Assembly: GCF_003014535.1 (NCBI RefSeq)
Contig: NZ_PYGD01000009.1
Location: 1 to 64,000, forward strand
DNA length: 64,000 bases
Reading direction: 5' to 3'
Origin: Taibaiella chishuiensis
GTDB taxonomy: Bacteria; Bacteroidota; Bacteroidia; Chitinophagales; Chitinophagaceae
The notes below the pieces were generated by a model. That model did no database searches and had not been told where the DNA came from. It worked only from the letters and a program-made list of their open reading frames with translations. The position numbers and the translations under genes were made by a program. Positions 27,812 to 36,400 of the stretch are shown piece by piece; positions within the stretch are counted from its first letter, which is position 1; every line of letters begins with the position of its first letter.

Positions 27812-29575
27812 ATGGAAACATTCCAAGATTTTGGATTGAAAGAAGAGCTTGTGCAGGCAGTGCAGGCTTTAGGGTTTACCACGCCGAGCCCCATCCAGCA
27901 GCAAGCTATACCATTACTGGTGCAGGAGACTACAGACATCATCGCATTGGCACAAACCGGTACCGGTAAGACTGCCGCATTCGGTTTGCCTTTGTTGCAT
28001 AGAATAGATACCAATGAGAGTGGCGTGCAGGCTCTTGTACTGAGTCCTACGCGTGAATTATGTATGCAGATCCAGGAAGAATTTGTGAAATACAGCAAAT
28101 TCAGCCGTGGTATCAATACCCTTGCGGTATATGGCGGTACGCCTATCGGTTCGCAGATCCGCGACCTCAGGCGCAGCAATATCCAGGTGGTTGTAGCGAC
28201 CCCGGGTCGCCTGATCGACCTGCTGGAGCGCAACGCCATCGACCTGGAGCAGGTACGTATGCTCGTACTCGACGAAGCGGACGAAATGCTCAACATGGGC
28301 TTCCGCGACGACATCGACTTTATCCTGAAAAATACCCCGGTAAGAGAAGCTACCTGGTTGTTCTCTGCAACGATGAACAACGACGTGCGCCGCATCTCCA
28401 AAAGGTATATGAAGGATCCGAAAGAAGTGGCCGTAGCCAGGGAGAACGTAGGTAACGAAAACATCGATCACCAGTACTTTGTGACCAATGCCCACCAGCG
28501 TTTCGATGCCCTGCGCCGTATCCTTGATTTTGCACCTGATATTTATGGTATCATTTTTACCCGTACCAAGCAGGATGCACAGGATATCTCGGAGAAGCTG
28601 ATGCGCGAAGGATACCATGTAAGTGCGCTGCACGGCGATATGGACCAGAAGATGAGGACGAAGGTGATGGACCGGTTTAAACGCCGCCAGTTCCAGGCCA
28701 TTGTAGCTACCGATGTGGCCGCCCGTGGTATCGATGTGAACGATATTACCCATGTAATTAACTATGAACTGCCCGAAGATCCGGAGGTATATACCCACCG
28801 CAGCGGCCGTACCGGTCGTGCAGGTAAATCAGGCGTATGTATGTCGCTGGTTACCTCCCGTGAGATAGGCCGTATCCGGCAGGTAGAACGCCTTGCGAAA
28901 ACGCGCTTCCACAAAAGCGATATTCCTGATGGCGCCGAAGTGGTACGCAAACGCCTGTTCCACTTCCTGGATAAGATCGAGAATGCTGAACCGCAAAGTG
29001 GCTTCGGCGAGATCTATCAGAACAGTATCCACGAGAAGTTCGAGCACCTGGATAAGGACGAACTGATCAACCGCCTGATCTGGTTGCAGCTGAAGGATAC
29101 CATGAAGGATTATGAAAATGCCCCCGACCTGAATGCCGGTTTCGACAACAGGCGCCTGGGTGGTAGTAGCAGCAGCGCCGGTGCAGACCGTACCGGATCT
29201 GTGCGCCTGTTCATCAACATTGGTACCAAAGACGGCGCCGATCCCGGCACCCTGGCCCGTTTCATTACTGAAATGACCGACCTGGACCCGAAAGCTGTAA
29301 GCCGTATTACTGTAAGGGAGCTGAGCAGCTTCTTTAACGTACCGGCAGAAGCGGTAGAATTCCTCTCCGAATCCCTGGCATCCCGCAAGTTTAACAACCG
29401 TAAGGTAAGGGTAGAAGAAGCGGATAAAAAACCGGGCTTTGGTGGCGGAAGTGGTGGTGGAAACTACGGAAAACCAAGGGATAACTACAAAAAAGGTGGT
29501 TACGAGAAGAAGGACTACGGTTATGGCGAAGCGCCCAAATTTACCCGCGCCCGCAAGCCGCAAAACAAATATTAA
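27812..29575 (+). CDS. DEAD-box RNA helicase (DeaD/DbpA-like)
   Basis: This 587-residue ATP-dependent RNA helicase remodels RNA, probably in ribosome assembly or cold adaptation. The Q motif is FTTPSPIQQQAIP, motif I AQTGTGKTAAF (about 48), motif II VLDEADEML (about 151), motif III FSATM and motif VI HRSGRTGRAGK (about 328). A DbpA-type RNA-binding domain follows at about 460-535 (VRLFINIGTKDG to NRKVRVEEA). The Gly/Lys/Tyr-rich tail is typical of Bacteroidota. I use the ATG at 27812; a TTG three codons earlier is also in frame. Confidence 0.95.
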   Translation: METFQDFGLKEELVQAVQALGFTTPSPIQQQAIPLLVQETTDIIALAQTGTGKTAAFGLPLLHRIDTNESGVQALVLSPTRELCMQIQEEFVKYSKFSRGINTLAVYGGTPIGSQIRDLRRSNIQVVVATPGRLIDLLERNAIDLEQVRMLVLDEADEMLNMGFRDDIDFILKNTPVREATWLFSATMNNDVRRISKRYMKDPKEVAVARENVGNENIDHQYFVTNAHQRFDALRRILDFAPDIYGIIFTRTKQDAQDISEKLMREGYHVSALHGDMDQKMRTKVMDRFKRRQFQAIVATDVAARGIDVNDITHVINYELPEDPEVYTHRSGRTGRAGKSGVCMSLVTSREIGRIRQVERLAKTRFHKSDIPDGAEVVRKRLFHFLDKIENAEPQSGFGEIYQNSIHEKFEHLDKDELINRLIWLQLKDTMKDYENAPDLNAGFDNRRLGGSSSSAGADRTGSVRLFINIGTKDGADPGTLARFITEMTDLDPKAVSRITVRELSSFFNVPAEAVEFLSESLASRKFNNRKVRVEEADKKPGFGGGSGGGNYGKPRDNYKKGGYEKKDYGYGEAPKFTRARKPQNKY

Positions 29576-29609
29576 CATTTCAGCAGGGCTGGATCTCAGC
29601 CATTTGGTG

Positions 29610-29617
29610 TACTTTTG
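29610..29617 (+). promoter_or_regulatory. -7 promoter element for the RlpA-like gene
   Basis: TACTTTTG fits TAnnTTTG, 26 bp before the ATG at 29644. It lies just after the helicase stop, so the RlpA-like gene can be transcribed separately. Confidence 0.55.
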
Positions 29618-29643
29618 CACCCGTACCAAATAGTTAATGTGTA

Positions 29644-30105
29644 ATGGGATTTGGAATCGTACTTTGGTCTTGGCTTACATTTGCTTTGCCAATTCAGCAG
29701 CAGAACCTGCCTAAGAGCCAGGAAGCTGCAAGCAAAAAGGAAATAAAAACAGAACAAAAAACCGGCATCGCCAGCTTTTATCATAACAAGTTTGAAGGCA
29801 GGAAAACCGCTACCGGTGAGGTTTTTGACAACGATAAATACACTGCCGCCAGTAACCATTTTAAACTGGGCACCTATGTAAAGGTAACCAACCAGGTAAA
29901 CGGCAAAGTGGTATATGTAAAGGTGAACGACCGTATGGGCCACCAGAGCCGCATGATCGATCTTGCCGAAGTCGCTGCCGAAGAACTTAAATTTGTACGC
30001 AGGGGTACTGCTAAAGTTAAAATAGAATCGGTACCCGCCGCAGAAGGAAAACGCCAGATACTGGCACAAAATGCGGGCGAAGAACAACCCAAGAACGAAC
30101 TGTAA
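29644..30105 (+). CDS. RlpA-like double-psi beta-barrel protein
   Basis: The 153-residue protein has a short N-terminal hydrophobic segment (FGIVLWSWLTFALP), probably a signal peptide. The RlpA-type double-psi beta-barrel is at about 40-130: GIASFYHNKFEGRKTATGE, then KVNDRMGHQSRMIDLAEVAA with the conserved Asp. RlpA proteins act on peptidoglycan, some as septal lytic transglycosylases. No SPOR domain is present, which is usual for the short Bacteroidota forms. The N-terminus is only weakly signal-like, so the export route is less sure than the fold. Confidence 0.88.
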   Translation: MGFGIVLWSWLTFALPIQQQNLPKSQEAASKKEIKTEQKTGIASFYHNKFEGRKTATGEVFDNDKYTAASNHFKLGTYVKVTNQVNGKVVYVKVNDRMGHQSRMIDLAEVAAEELKFVRRGTAKVKIESVPAAEGKRQILAQNAGEEQPKNEL

Positions 30106-30125
30106 ATTTTCTGAAAAGTATGTGT

Positions 30126-30153
30126 AAAGGCCGCTTCGAAAGAAGCGGCCTTT
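30126..30153 (+). terminator. Terminator after the RlpA-like gene
   Basis: A perfect 12-bp stem (30126-30137 with 30142-30153) closes a GAAA tetraloop and is followed by TTTATTT. Confidence 0.88.
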
Positions 30154-30248
30154 TTATTTACGCCGGGCATGGTCCGGATGGGAACTCCGCTCCGTAAGTA
30201 ATCGTTAGCACAGCGTTCCTTGCAGGAAGCACTACGGCGACATCAAAA

Positions 30249-30471
30249 TCAAGACTGCAGAAAATTGCTAAAAATACCTTGTACACCTAAAAGAAATATT
30301 CCGGGCAGCAGTAAAAAACGGATCAAGTGGAATATCTGGGGGGGATACTTACCCTGATATTTTTTTATTCTTCTTTGTCTTGATACAAAGAAGCAAAAAT
30401 CAAGACTATAGAAAAAGTGCTAAAAATGCTTTGTACGCCTAAAAGAAATAAGTCCGGGCAGTAGAAAAAAA
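30249..30471. repeat. Imperfect direct repeat pair (about 70 bp each)
   Basis: The segment 30249-30316 recurs at 30402-30471, sharing TCAAGACT, GCTAAAAAT and CCTAAAAGAAATA with TCCGGGCAG. The whole interval 30106-31933 holds no gene I can support; short frames in it are unlike any family and are interrupted in sister copies. Confidence 0.7.
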
Positions 30472-30473
30472 TG

Positions 30474-30724
30474 AACGAAGGAATGACGAACGAACTAAGG
30501 TACAGGGCCAGACTATGGGAACTGTATTTCTTTCTATACGGCGTCCTGCAGCATTTTATTAACGCCCTTTTTCTAAGGTCGGTATGTTGGGTTGTTTCCT
30601 GGCTGGATGCCCGGCAATGCATGTAATGGGCGTCTAGCAAAGCATGCCTATGCGGTTGGTGGCCAGATGTTATGATCAATATTCACCCATTCACTGCGTC
30701 TCCGTATCGCTGCGAGAAAAAAAA
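30474..30724. repeat. Imperfect repeat B
   Basis: This block begins AACGAAGGAATG, contains TACAGGGCCAG and GGGAACTGTATTTCTTT, and ends CCGTATCGCTGCGAGAAAA. A shorter diverged copy lies at 30890-31053. A 104-codon frame on the minus strand covers this block, but it has no counterpart in the second copy and I do not accept it. Confidence 0.7.
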
Positions 30725-30748
30725 GTATTCCACTGCTGCAAATAGTAG

Positions 30749-30848
30749 TAGCTGCCATGCCTGGTAGATTCGTAGTGAGGCAATAAGAATAGCTAAGCAA
30801 ATAAATAGAGATCTGGCAAAATGATGATTCGTTTTAAGAATAAGGCTT
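30749..30848. repeat. Dispersed repeat, right copy
   Basis: This is the second copy of the element at 1-107, about 30.7 kb away and in the same orientation, with scattered mismatches. Both copies lie next to non-coding, repeat-rich DNA. Confidence 0.75.
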
Positions 30849-30889
30849 TTTATTAATCCCCCAGAAATTCTGCTTTATCCTAAAAAACG

Positions 30890-31053
30890 AACGAAGGAAT
30901 GTAAAGTACAGGGCCAGGCTGTGGGAACTGTATTTCTTTTTTATGCGGTGCCCTGCAGGGCGTTGAGCGAAGCATTCCTACCCGGTTGATGGGCGGATGT
31001 TACGACTAATATTCAGCGGTTCGCTGCGTCGCCGTATCGCTGCGGGAAAAAAA
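30890..31053. repeat. Imperfect repeat B, second copy
   Basis: This is a shortened, diverged copy of 30474-30724, sharing AACGAAGGAATG, TACAGGGCCAG, GGGAACTGTATTTCTTT and the CCGTATCGCTGCG end. Confidence 0.7.
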
Positions 31054-31170
31054 TCACAGGATCATATTCGCTCGCAAGAACTTTGTAATGTCTTTATCTA
31101 TCTTGGATACCTTAAGTGTGCCCTATTTACTACTCTCGAATAAAGAATATGCTGCGCCGTTGTCCATAAC

Positions 31171-31887
31171 ACAGGATGCGCTAAAATCAGCGTTTTCGCG
31201 TATTTAGCTGTCCTCGCAGGGTCTCCTGCAAAGGGACCCTGTGGAAGGCAGGGAACAACACAGGTAAATAGCATCAAATGCATATAACGAGATAAACTGC
31301 CCCGTTCGCAACGTCCCTTACCGGAGCCGCCGCAGCGAAAATCGGCCGACCTGTTTGGTGACCCTCAGTGGCATAGCGGCGCAACGAGAAAATTAGGGAC
31401 AGGTTAAACGAATCGCTTTGTCAGGCCTAATAAGTTCCTTTGTCCTCTTTTCGCCTGAGCGGAATACCGGTATAAAAGCGATCCTTTCCGTGCGACGGCT
31501 ACTGCCAGGGTACAGGATGCGCTAAAATCAGCGTTTTCGCGTATTTAGCTGTCCTCGCAGGGTCTCCTGCAAAGGGACCCTGTGGAAGGCAGGGAACAAC
31601 ACAGGTAAATAGCATCAAATGCATATAACGATATAAACTGCCCCGTTCGCAGCGTCCCTTACCGGAGCCGCCGCGGCGAAAATCGGCCGACCTGTTTGGG
31701 GACCCACAGTGGCATAGCGGCGCAACGAGAAAAATAGGGACAGGTTAAACGAATCGCTTTGTCAGGCCTAATAAGGTCCTTTGTCCTCTTTTCGCCTGAG
31801 CGGAATACCGGTATAAAAGCGGTCCTTTCCGTGCGACGGCTACTGCCATAACACAGGATGCGCTAAAATCAGCGTTTTCGCGTATTT
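31171..31887. repeat. 341-bp tandem duplication plus partial third copy
   Basis: ACAGGATGCGCTAAAATCAG occurs at 31171, 31512 and 31853, exactly 341 bp apart. Units 1 and 2 differ at roughly ten positions (about 97 percent identical by eye). The third copy keeps about 35 bp (through TTTTCGCGTATTT) and then runs into the first peptide gene. Each full unit contains a hairpin CAGGGTC/GACCCTG. A diverged version of the last motif also precedes the second peptide gene near 32242-32266. Confidence 0.92.
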
Positions 31888-31933
31888 GTAGTCCTGTTTT
31901 TCGTGGTAATTTGGCAGTACTAAAACACTGATC

Positions 31934-32170
31934 ATGAAAAAGAAAACCGTTCAACTCAACAAAAAACTGGTATTCAGTAAGGAGAACATTGCGCACCTGA
32001 ATGTTTCGGAGCAGGAAAGCCTGGCCGGCGGCGCAGTTACAGGTACCCAGCCGTCCTGTATACTGGCCGCCTGTGGTAATGTTACCATCAATGCAACCTG
32101 TCCTTTGCAATGCCGATCGATTACCTGTGTAACCCGGAAACCGCTTACCCCGATCTGTTTGCCAGGTTAA
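31934..32170 (+). CDS. Lanthipeptide-type (RiPP) precursor peptide 1
   Basis: This 78-residue peptide has a charged leader (MKKKTVQLNKKLVFSKENIA, then HLNVSEQESLAGG) ending in Gly-Gly. The core of about 43 residues is rich in Thr/Ser and has six Cys (PSC, AAC, ATC, LQC, ITC, PIC). The K-x-L-x-F-x-K-x-x-I-A-x-L-N leader and GG site match the class I lanthipeptide and GG-leader precursor families common in Bacteroidota. Cys, Ser and Thr in the core suggest thioether rings after processing. It is 67 percent or more identical in the leader to the next gene. No LanB, LanC, protease or exporter gene is in the window, so maturation is inferred. Confidence 0.78.
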   Translation: MKKKTVQLNKKLVFSKENIAHLNVSEQESLAGGAVTGTQPSCILAACGNVTINATCPLQCRSITCVTRKPLTPICLPG

Positions 32171-32194
32171 GCCGCTTTCTTTAGCCCCGATTAA

Positions 32195-32225
32195 AAAAGC
32201 TTCCGGCATCATCCCGGAGGCTTTT
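32195..32225 (+). terminator. Terminator after precursor 1
   Basis: A 12-bp stem AAAAGCTTCCGG/CCGGAGGCTTTT with one G-T pair and a T-rich tail. It closely resembles the terminators at 32614 and 33361. Confidence 0.82.
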
Positions 32226-32312
32226 GCTTTTCTATATATCGAAAAATCAGTTTTTTCACGTATTTATGATGCTGCTTTTCATGGTAATTTAGTTGTATAA
32301 AACTCTTTTATT

Positions 32313-32588
32313 ATGAAAAAGAAAACCGTTCAACTCAACAAAAAGCTGATCTTCAGCAGGACAAACATTGCCAACCTGAACCCCGAAGAACAGGAAAGCC
32401 TGGCCGGTGGTGCGATTACGGGTACCCAGAATACTTGTGTTGCGGGGGCTTGTGCAACCGGCACCCAGAATACCTGTGTATTAACCGCCTGCCCGAGTTT
32501 ACCCGATGCAAACTGCTCTGTTTTGTGCCAGTCGGTGGTTTGTAGCATTACCAAACGTAAAGTTACGCCAGTCTGCCTACCATGCTAA
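32313..32588 (+). CDS. Lanthipeptide-type (RiPP) precursor peptide 2
   Basis: This 91-residue paralogue of the previous gene opens with the same MKKKTVQLNKKL and has the same EQESLAGG end of leader. The core has nine Cys. It contains an internal duplication, TGTQNTCVAGAC then TGTQNTCVLTAC, where peptide 1 has a single TGTQPSCILAAC; this accounts for the 13-codon length difference. Both peptides end in a TP(I/V)CLP motif. Upstream sequence is also homologous (CACGTATTT ... TCATGGTAATTT), so promoter and gene were duplicated together. Modification enzymes are absent from the window. Confidence 0.78.
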   Translation: MKKKTVQLNKKLIFSRTNIANLNPEEQESLAGGAITGTQNTCVAGACATGTQNTCVLTACPSLPDANCSVLCQSVVCSITKRKVTPVCLPC

Positions 32589-32613
32589 GCCCGGACCTGA
32601 ATCGCATAGTAAA

Positions 32614-32643
32614 AAAGCTTCCGGGATCATTCCCGGAAGCTTT
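32614..32643 (+). terminator. Terminator after precursor 2
   Basis: A perfect 13-bp stem AAAGCTTCCGGGA/TCCCGGAAGCTTT with loop TCAT, followed by GATTTTGG. Confidence 0.85.
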
Positions 32644-32821
32644 GATTTTGGTAATGTGGTCAAAATTAGTTGGTTTTTGGTGCAGTTACCAGTTGAAGAT
32701 CCGCGACTGGTTGTATAATACACGCACTTACGAACTATCCCTGGTAATATTGACAATAATGTTTCATTTTTGAATAGATAATTATCAGCATTTAATTGTT
32801 TACAAATCAAATCTATTTATC

Positions 32822-33226
32822 ATGAAATTTTTAAGAACGGTTTTTATCCTGGCCTGCCTGATGGGTACCGCCCAGGCGGTAATGGCGCAATATCCGCACA
32901 TAGCAAGAGAAAGAAGAGGCCTGGCAGCCCAGGTAACTTTTACTGTAAAAAATAGCGGCGGTACAGCATCCTCGTATACGTACAACTGGCTCGCTGCACC
33001 CGAAACCCGTATTTTTTACATAACCAGCCCCACCACCTTTGAAGTATCCGCGGTGGCGACAGGTGTCGGAACCATGAATTTCCTGGTCAGCAAATCCAGT
33101 GTGGATGCGGTTGCCGGTTCCTACTACCAAACGGCGCCATCCACAGGAGGACGCAAACTTTATATCAAGAATACCAACCCGTCGAGCCCCGGCACCAATA
33201 ACTATACTTTTTACCTGGACTATTAA
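32822..33226 (+). CDS. Small secreted protein next to the precursor peptides
   Basis: The 134-residue protein has a clear signal peptide (MKFLRTVFILACLMGTAQAV, cleavage near MAQ-YPH). The mature part of about 110 residues has no Cys and looks like a single beta-sandwich or fibre-like domain rich in Ser, Thr, Tyr and Asn (VTFTVKNSGG, TSPTTFEVSAV). I recognise no family. It follows the second precursor gene and ends in the same type of terminator, which suggests common history. Whether it helps the peptides is unknown. Confidence 0.65.
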   Translation: MKFLRTVFILACLMGTAQAVMAQYPHIARERRGLAAQVTFTVKNSGGTASSYTYNWLAAPETRIFYITSPTTFEVSAVATGVGTMNFLVSKSSVDAVAGSYYQTAPSTGGRKLYIKNTNPSSPGTNNYTFYLDY

Positions 33227-33360
33227 ATAAGCGGTTCTGCGCCTGCCCCTGCTGTTACTCCCCGCGATGTAAGTTACCCGCAATGCTTCATCGTATGGCG
33301 CGTGCACACTCATGTATCACACCGGCTTCTAACAGAACAACAGAACAGCTAAAATAACAG

Positions 33361-33389
33361 AAGGCTTCCGGGTTGATTCCGGAAGCCTT
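33361..33389. terminator. Terminator between the secreted-protein gene and pyc
   Basis: An 11-bp stem AAGGCTTCCGG/CCGGAAGCCTT around GTTGATT, with ATTTTT after it on the plus strand. It is related to the two precursor terminators and also lies 42 bp past the stop of the convergent pyc gene. Confidence 0.85.
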
Positions 33390-33430
33390 CATTTTTATGC
33401 TGAGGATTTTAGCAGTTGTGCCGGTTTTGT

Positions 33431-36400
33431 TTATTCCATTTCTATCACAACATCGTTCTGGTCTACCATTGTACCGGCCAGGATATGCACTTTCTTCACT
33501 TTGCCATCCTTGGAGGCGCTTACGGTGCTCTCCATCTTCATGGCTTCGATCACGAACAGGGCGCTGCCTGCTTTTACTTCGTCGCCTTCTTTTACCAGCA
33601 CCACGCTCAGCTTACCCTGCAGCGGCGCGCCGGTTTCTTTGGTGCTGTCGCTTACTTTCTTATGTTGTGGTTTTACCGAGGCTACCGACTTGTCTTTCAC
33701 TTTAATGGTACGGTTATAGCCATTCAGTTCGAAAGATACGGTACGCATACCGCTTTCGTCGGCATCGGAAACATAGATCAGTCTTACGTGGATGGTTTTA
33801 CCCTTACCCAGTTCGATCAGCAATTCCTCGTTGTTCTTCATCGGGTAGAAGAAGGCCGGTGTCGGGATATTGCCCACTTCGCCAAACTCGTTCAGGTGGT
33901 TATAGTATTCGTCATAAACCTTGGGGAACATCTGGTACGACAGGAAGTCGAGGAAGCTGCTGCCCGGGTATTTGGCGTCGAATGCTTTTACCGCTTCATC
34001 CAGGTCGATATCGGGAAGCAGCTGTGCATTGGTATCGCCTGCCGGTGGCTCGTTGCGCAGTACGATCTGTTTCAGTTTTTCCGGGAAACCGCCATAAGGC
34101 ACACCCAGTTCGCCCCTGAAAAAGCCGACTACGGAAGCCGGGAAGGAGTGATTCTGTTTTTCGTCGAGCACATCGGCTGCGCTCAGGCCGTTGGCCGTCA
34201 TGAACAGCGCCATGTCGCCCACTACTTTCGAGCTCGGCGTTACTTTTACGATATCGCCAAACAACTGGTTCACCACCGCGTAATTGGTCTTGATGGTGGA
34301 GAGTTGTCCGCCCAGGCCAATGGCGTCGGCCTGCTGGCGCAGGTTGGAGTATTGTCCGCCGGGTATCTCGTTGTCGTACACTTCGGCTGTGGCCGATTTC
34401 AGGTCCGATTCGAAAGGATAATAGTATTCGCGCACGGCTTCCCAATAGTTGCTATAGGCATTCAGGCTGTGCAGGTTGCTTTTGCGTTCGCGCTCATGAC
34501 CTTCCAGCAGGGCTACCAGCGAGTTCAGGTTGGGTTGTGCGGTGGTACCGCTGAACGAAGCCAGGGAACAGTCGATGGTATCGATACCGGCATTGACCGC
34601 ATTCAGGTAGGTGGCGATCTGCGTACCCGCCGTATCGTGGGTATGCAGGGCTATCGGCATGTCTACGGCTTCTTTCAACGCCTGTATCAGCACGGTGGCT
34701 GCATTGGGTTTCAGCAGGCCGGCCATGTCTTTAATGGCCAGCATATGCGCACCGGTATCTTCCAGCCTTTTGGCCAGGTCGGTATAATACTGCAGGTTGT
34801 ATTTGTTGTTGTCCTTACGCAATACGTCGCCGGTATAACAGATAGAAGGCTGTGCAATACCGCCGGTATGTTTAACCACATGCTCGATACCGGGCAACAT
34901 GGATTCGATATTATTCAGCGAGTCGAAGATGCGGAAGATATCGACGCCGCACTCCCAGGACTTTTCGATGAACTGGTGGATCACATTCCGCGGGTAGGCC
35001 GAGTAGCCTACAGCGTTGAAGCCACGGAACAGCATTTGCAGCAGTACGTTCGGCATGGCTTTGCGAATGTCTTTGAGGCGGGTCCAGGGATCTTCGTGCA
35101 GGAAACGCAGGGCTACATCGAAGGTAGCGCCGCCCCATACTTCCATCGAGAACAGTTCGGGATGGTTATAGGCATAGCCTTCGGCCACGGCCAGGATGTC
35201 GCGGCTGCGTACACGGGTAGCCACCAGCGACTGGTGGGCATCGCGGTAGGTAGTATCGGTAAAGAGTACCGGCTTTTCGGCTTTCAGCCATTGCATGAAT
35301 TGCTGCGGGCCCAGCTCGGTCAGTTTATCTTTGGTGCCTTTCGGATGATCGGCAAAGGAATTGAAGGATGGGATCTCCGGGGTGCGGAATTTGCGGCCGG
35401 CATCAAAATGCTTGACATCGGTATGCCCGTTGATCTTGATATTGGCCAGGTATTTCAGCAGCCGGGTAGCGCGGTCTTTGGGGCGGTCGAAGGCAAACAG
35501 TTCGGGGTTGGTATCGATAAAGTTAACCGTGCAAAGCCCTTTGCGGAACTGCTCGTGCGAGATCACGTTTTCCAGGAAACGGATATTGGTCGTTACCCCG
35601 CGTACCCTGAATTCGCGCAGCGAACGGTTGAGGCGTTGTGCGGCGCCGGCCAGCGTACGGCCGCTTGCCGTTACTTTTACGATCATCGAGTCGAAGAAGG
35701 GGGAGATCTTCATGCCCGAGTAGGCGCTGCCCTCGTCGAGCCTGATGCCGAAGCCGCCTGCATTACGATAGGTAATGAGGGTGCCGTAGTCGGGTTTGAA
35801 GCCGTTTTCCGGGTCTTCGGTGGTGATACGGCACTGGATGGCAAAACCATTCAGTTTTACATCATCCTGGTTCTGGATAAAGATGTTGGGATCGGACAGG
35901 GGAACGCCCTGCGCGATAAGGATCTGGCTGCGTACGATATCGATACCGGTTACCTCTTCGGTAACGGTATGCTCTACCTGGATACGCGGGTTTACCTCGA
36001 TAAAATAAACATTATCGGCGCGGTCGACCAGGAACTCTACGGTACCGGCGTTATTATAATTTACGGCTTTGGCAATTTTCAGCGCATAGTCGTATACGGC
36101 TTGTTTTACTTTATGGGAAAGATTGGGGGCCGGGGCTATTTCCACTACTTTCTGGAAGCGGCGTTGTACCGAGCAATCGCGCTCGAACAGGTGTACCACG
36201 TGCCCGTGGTTATCGGCCAGCAGCTGTACTTCGATATGTTTGGGCTGGTCGATGAATTTTTCAATAAAGATAGTGCCATCGCCAAAGGCTTTCTGGGCTT
36301 CGTTGTGTGCCTCGGTAAAGGAGGCGATCAGGTCTTCTTTCTGGCGTACCACGCGCATACCACGCCCGCCACCACCGGCGGCGGCTTTTAGGATAATGGG

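Noticed and set aside
30365-30679. 104-codon frame in the repeat region
   Set aside because: Lies across repeat B, whose second copy does not maintain the frame; no signal, domain or promoter.
31165-31887. CRISPR array
   Set aside because: Only two full units and a fragment, each 341 bp, no short repeat/spacer pattern and no cas genes in the window.
31745-32212. 155-codon minus-strand frame across the tandem repeat and precursor 1
   Set aside because: It runs through the terminator and the opposite strand of the precursor gene; the second repeat unit does not support it.
33416-36391. 991-codon open frame antisense to pyc
   Set aside because: Pyruvate carboxylase is unambiguous on the other strand; the antisense product shows no recognisable domain.
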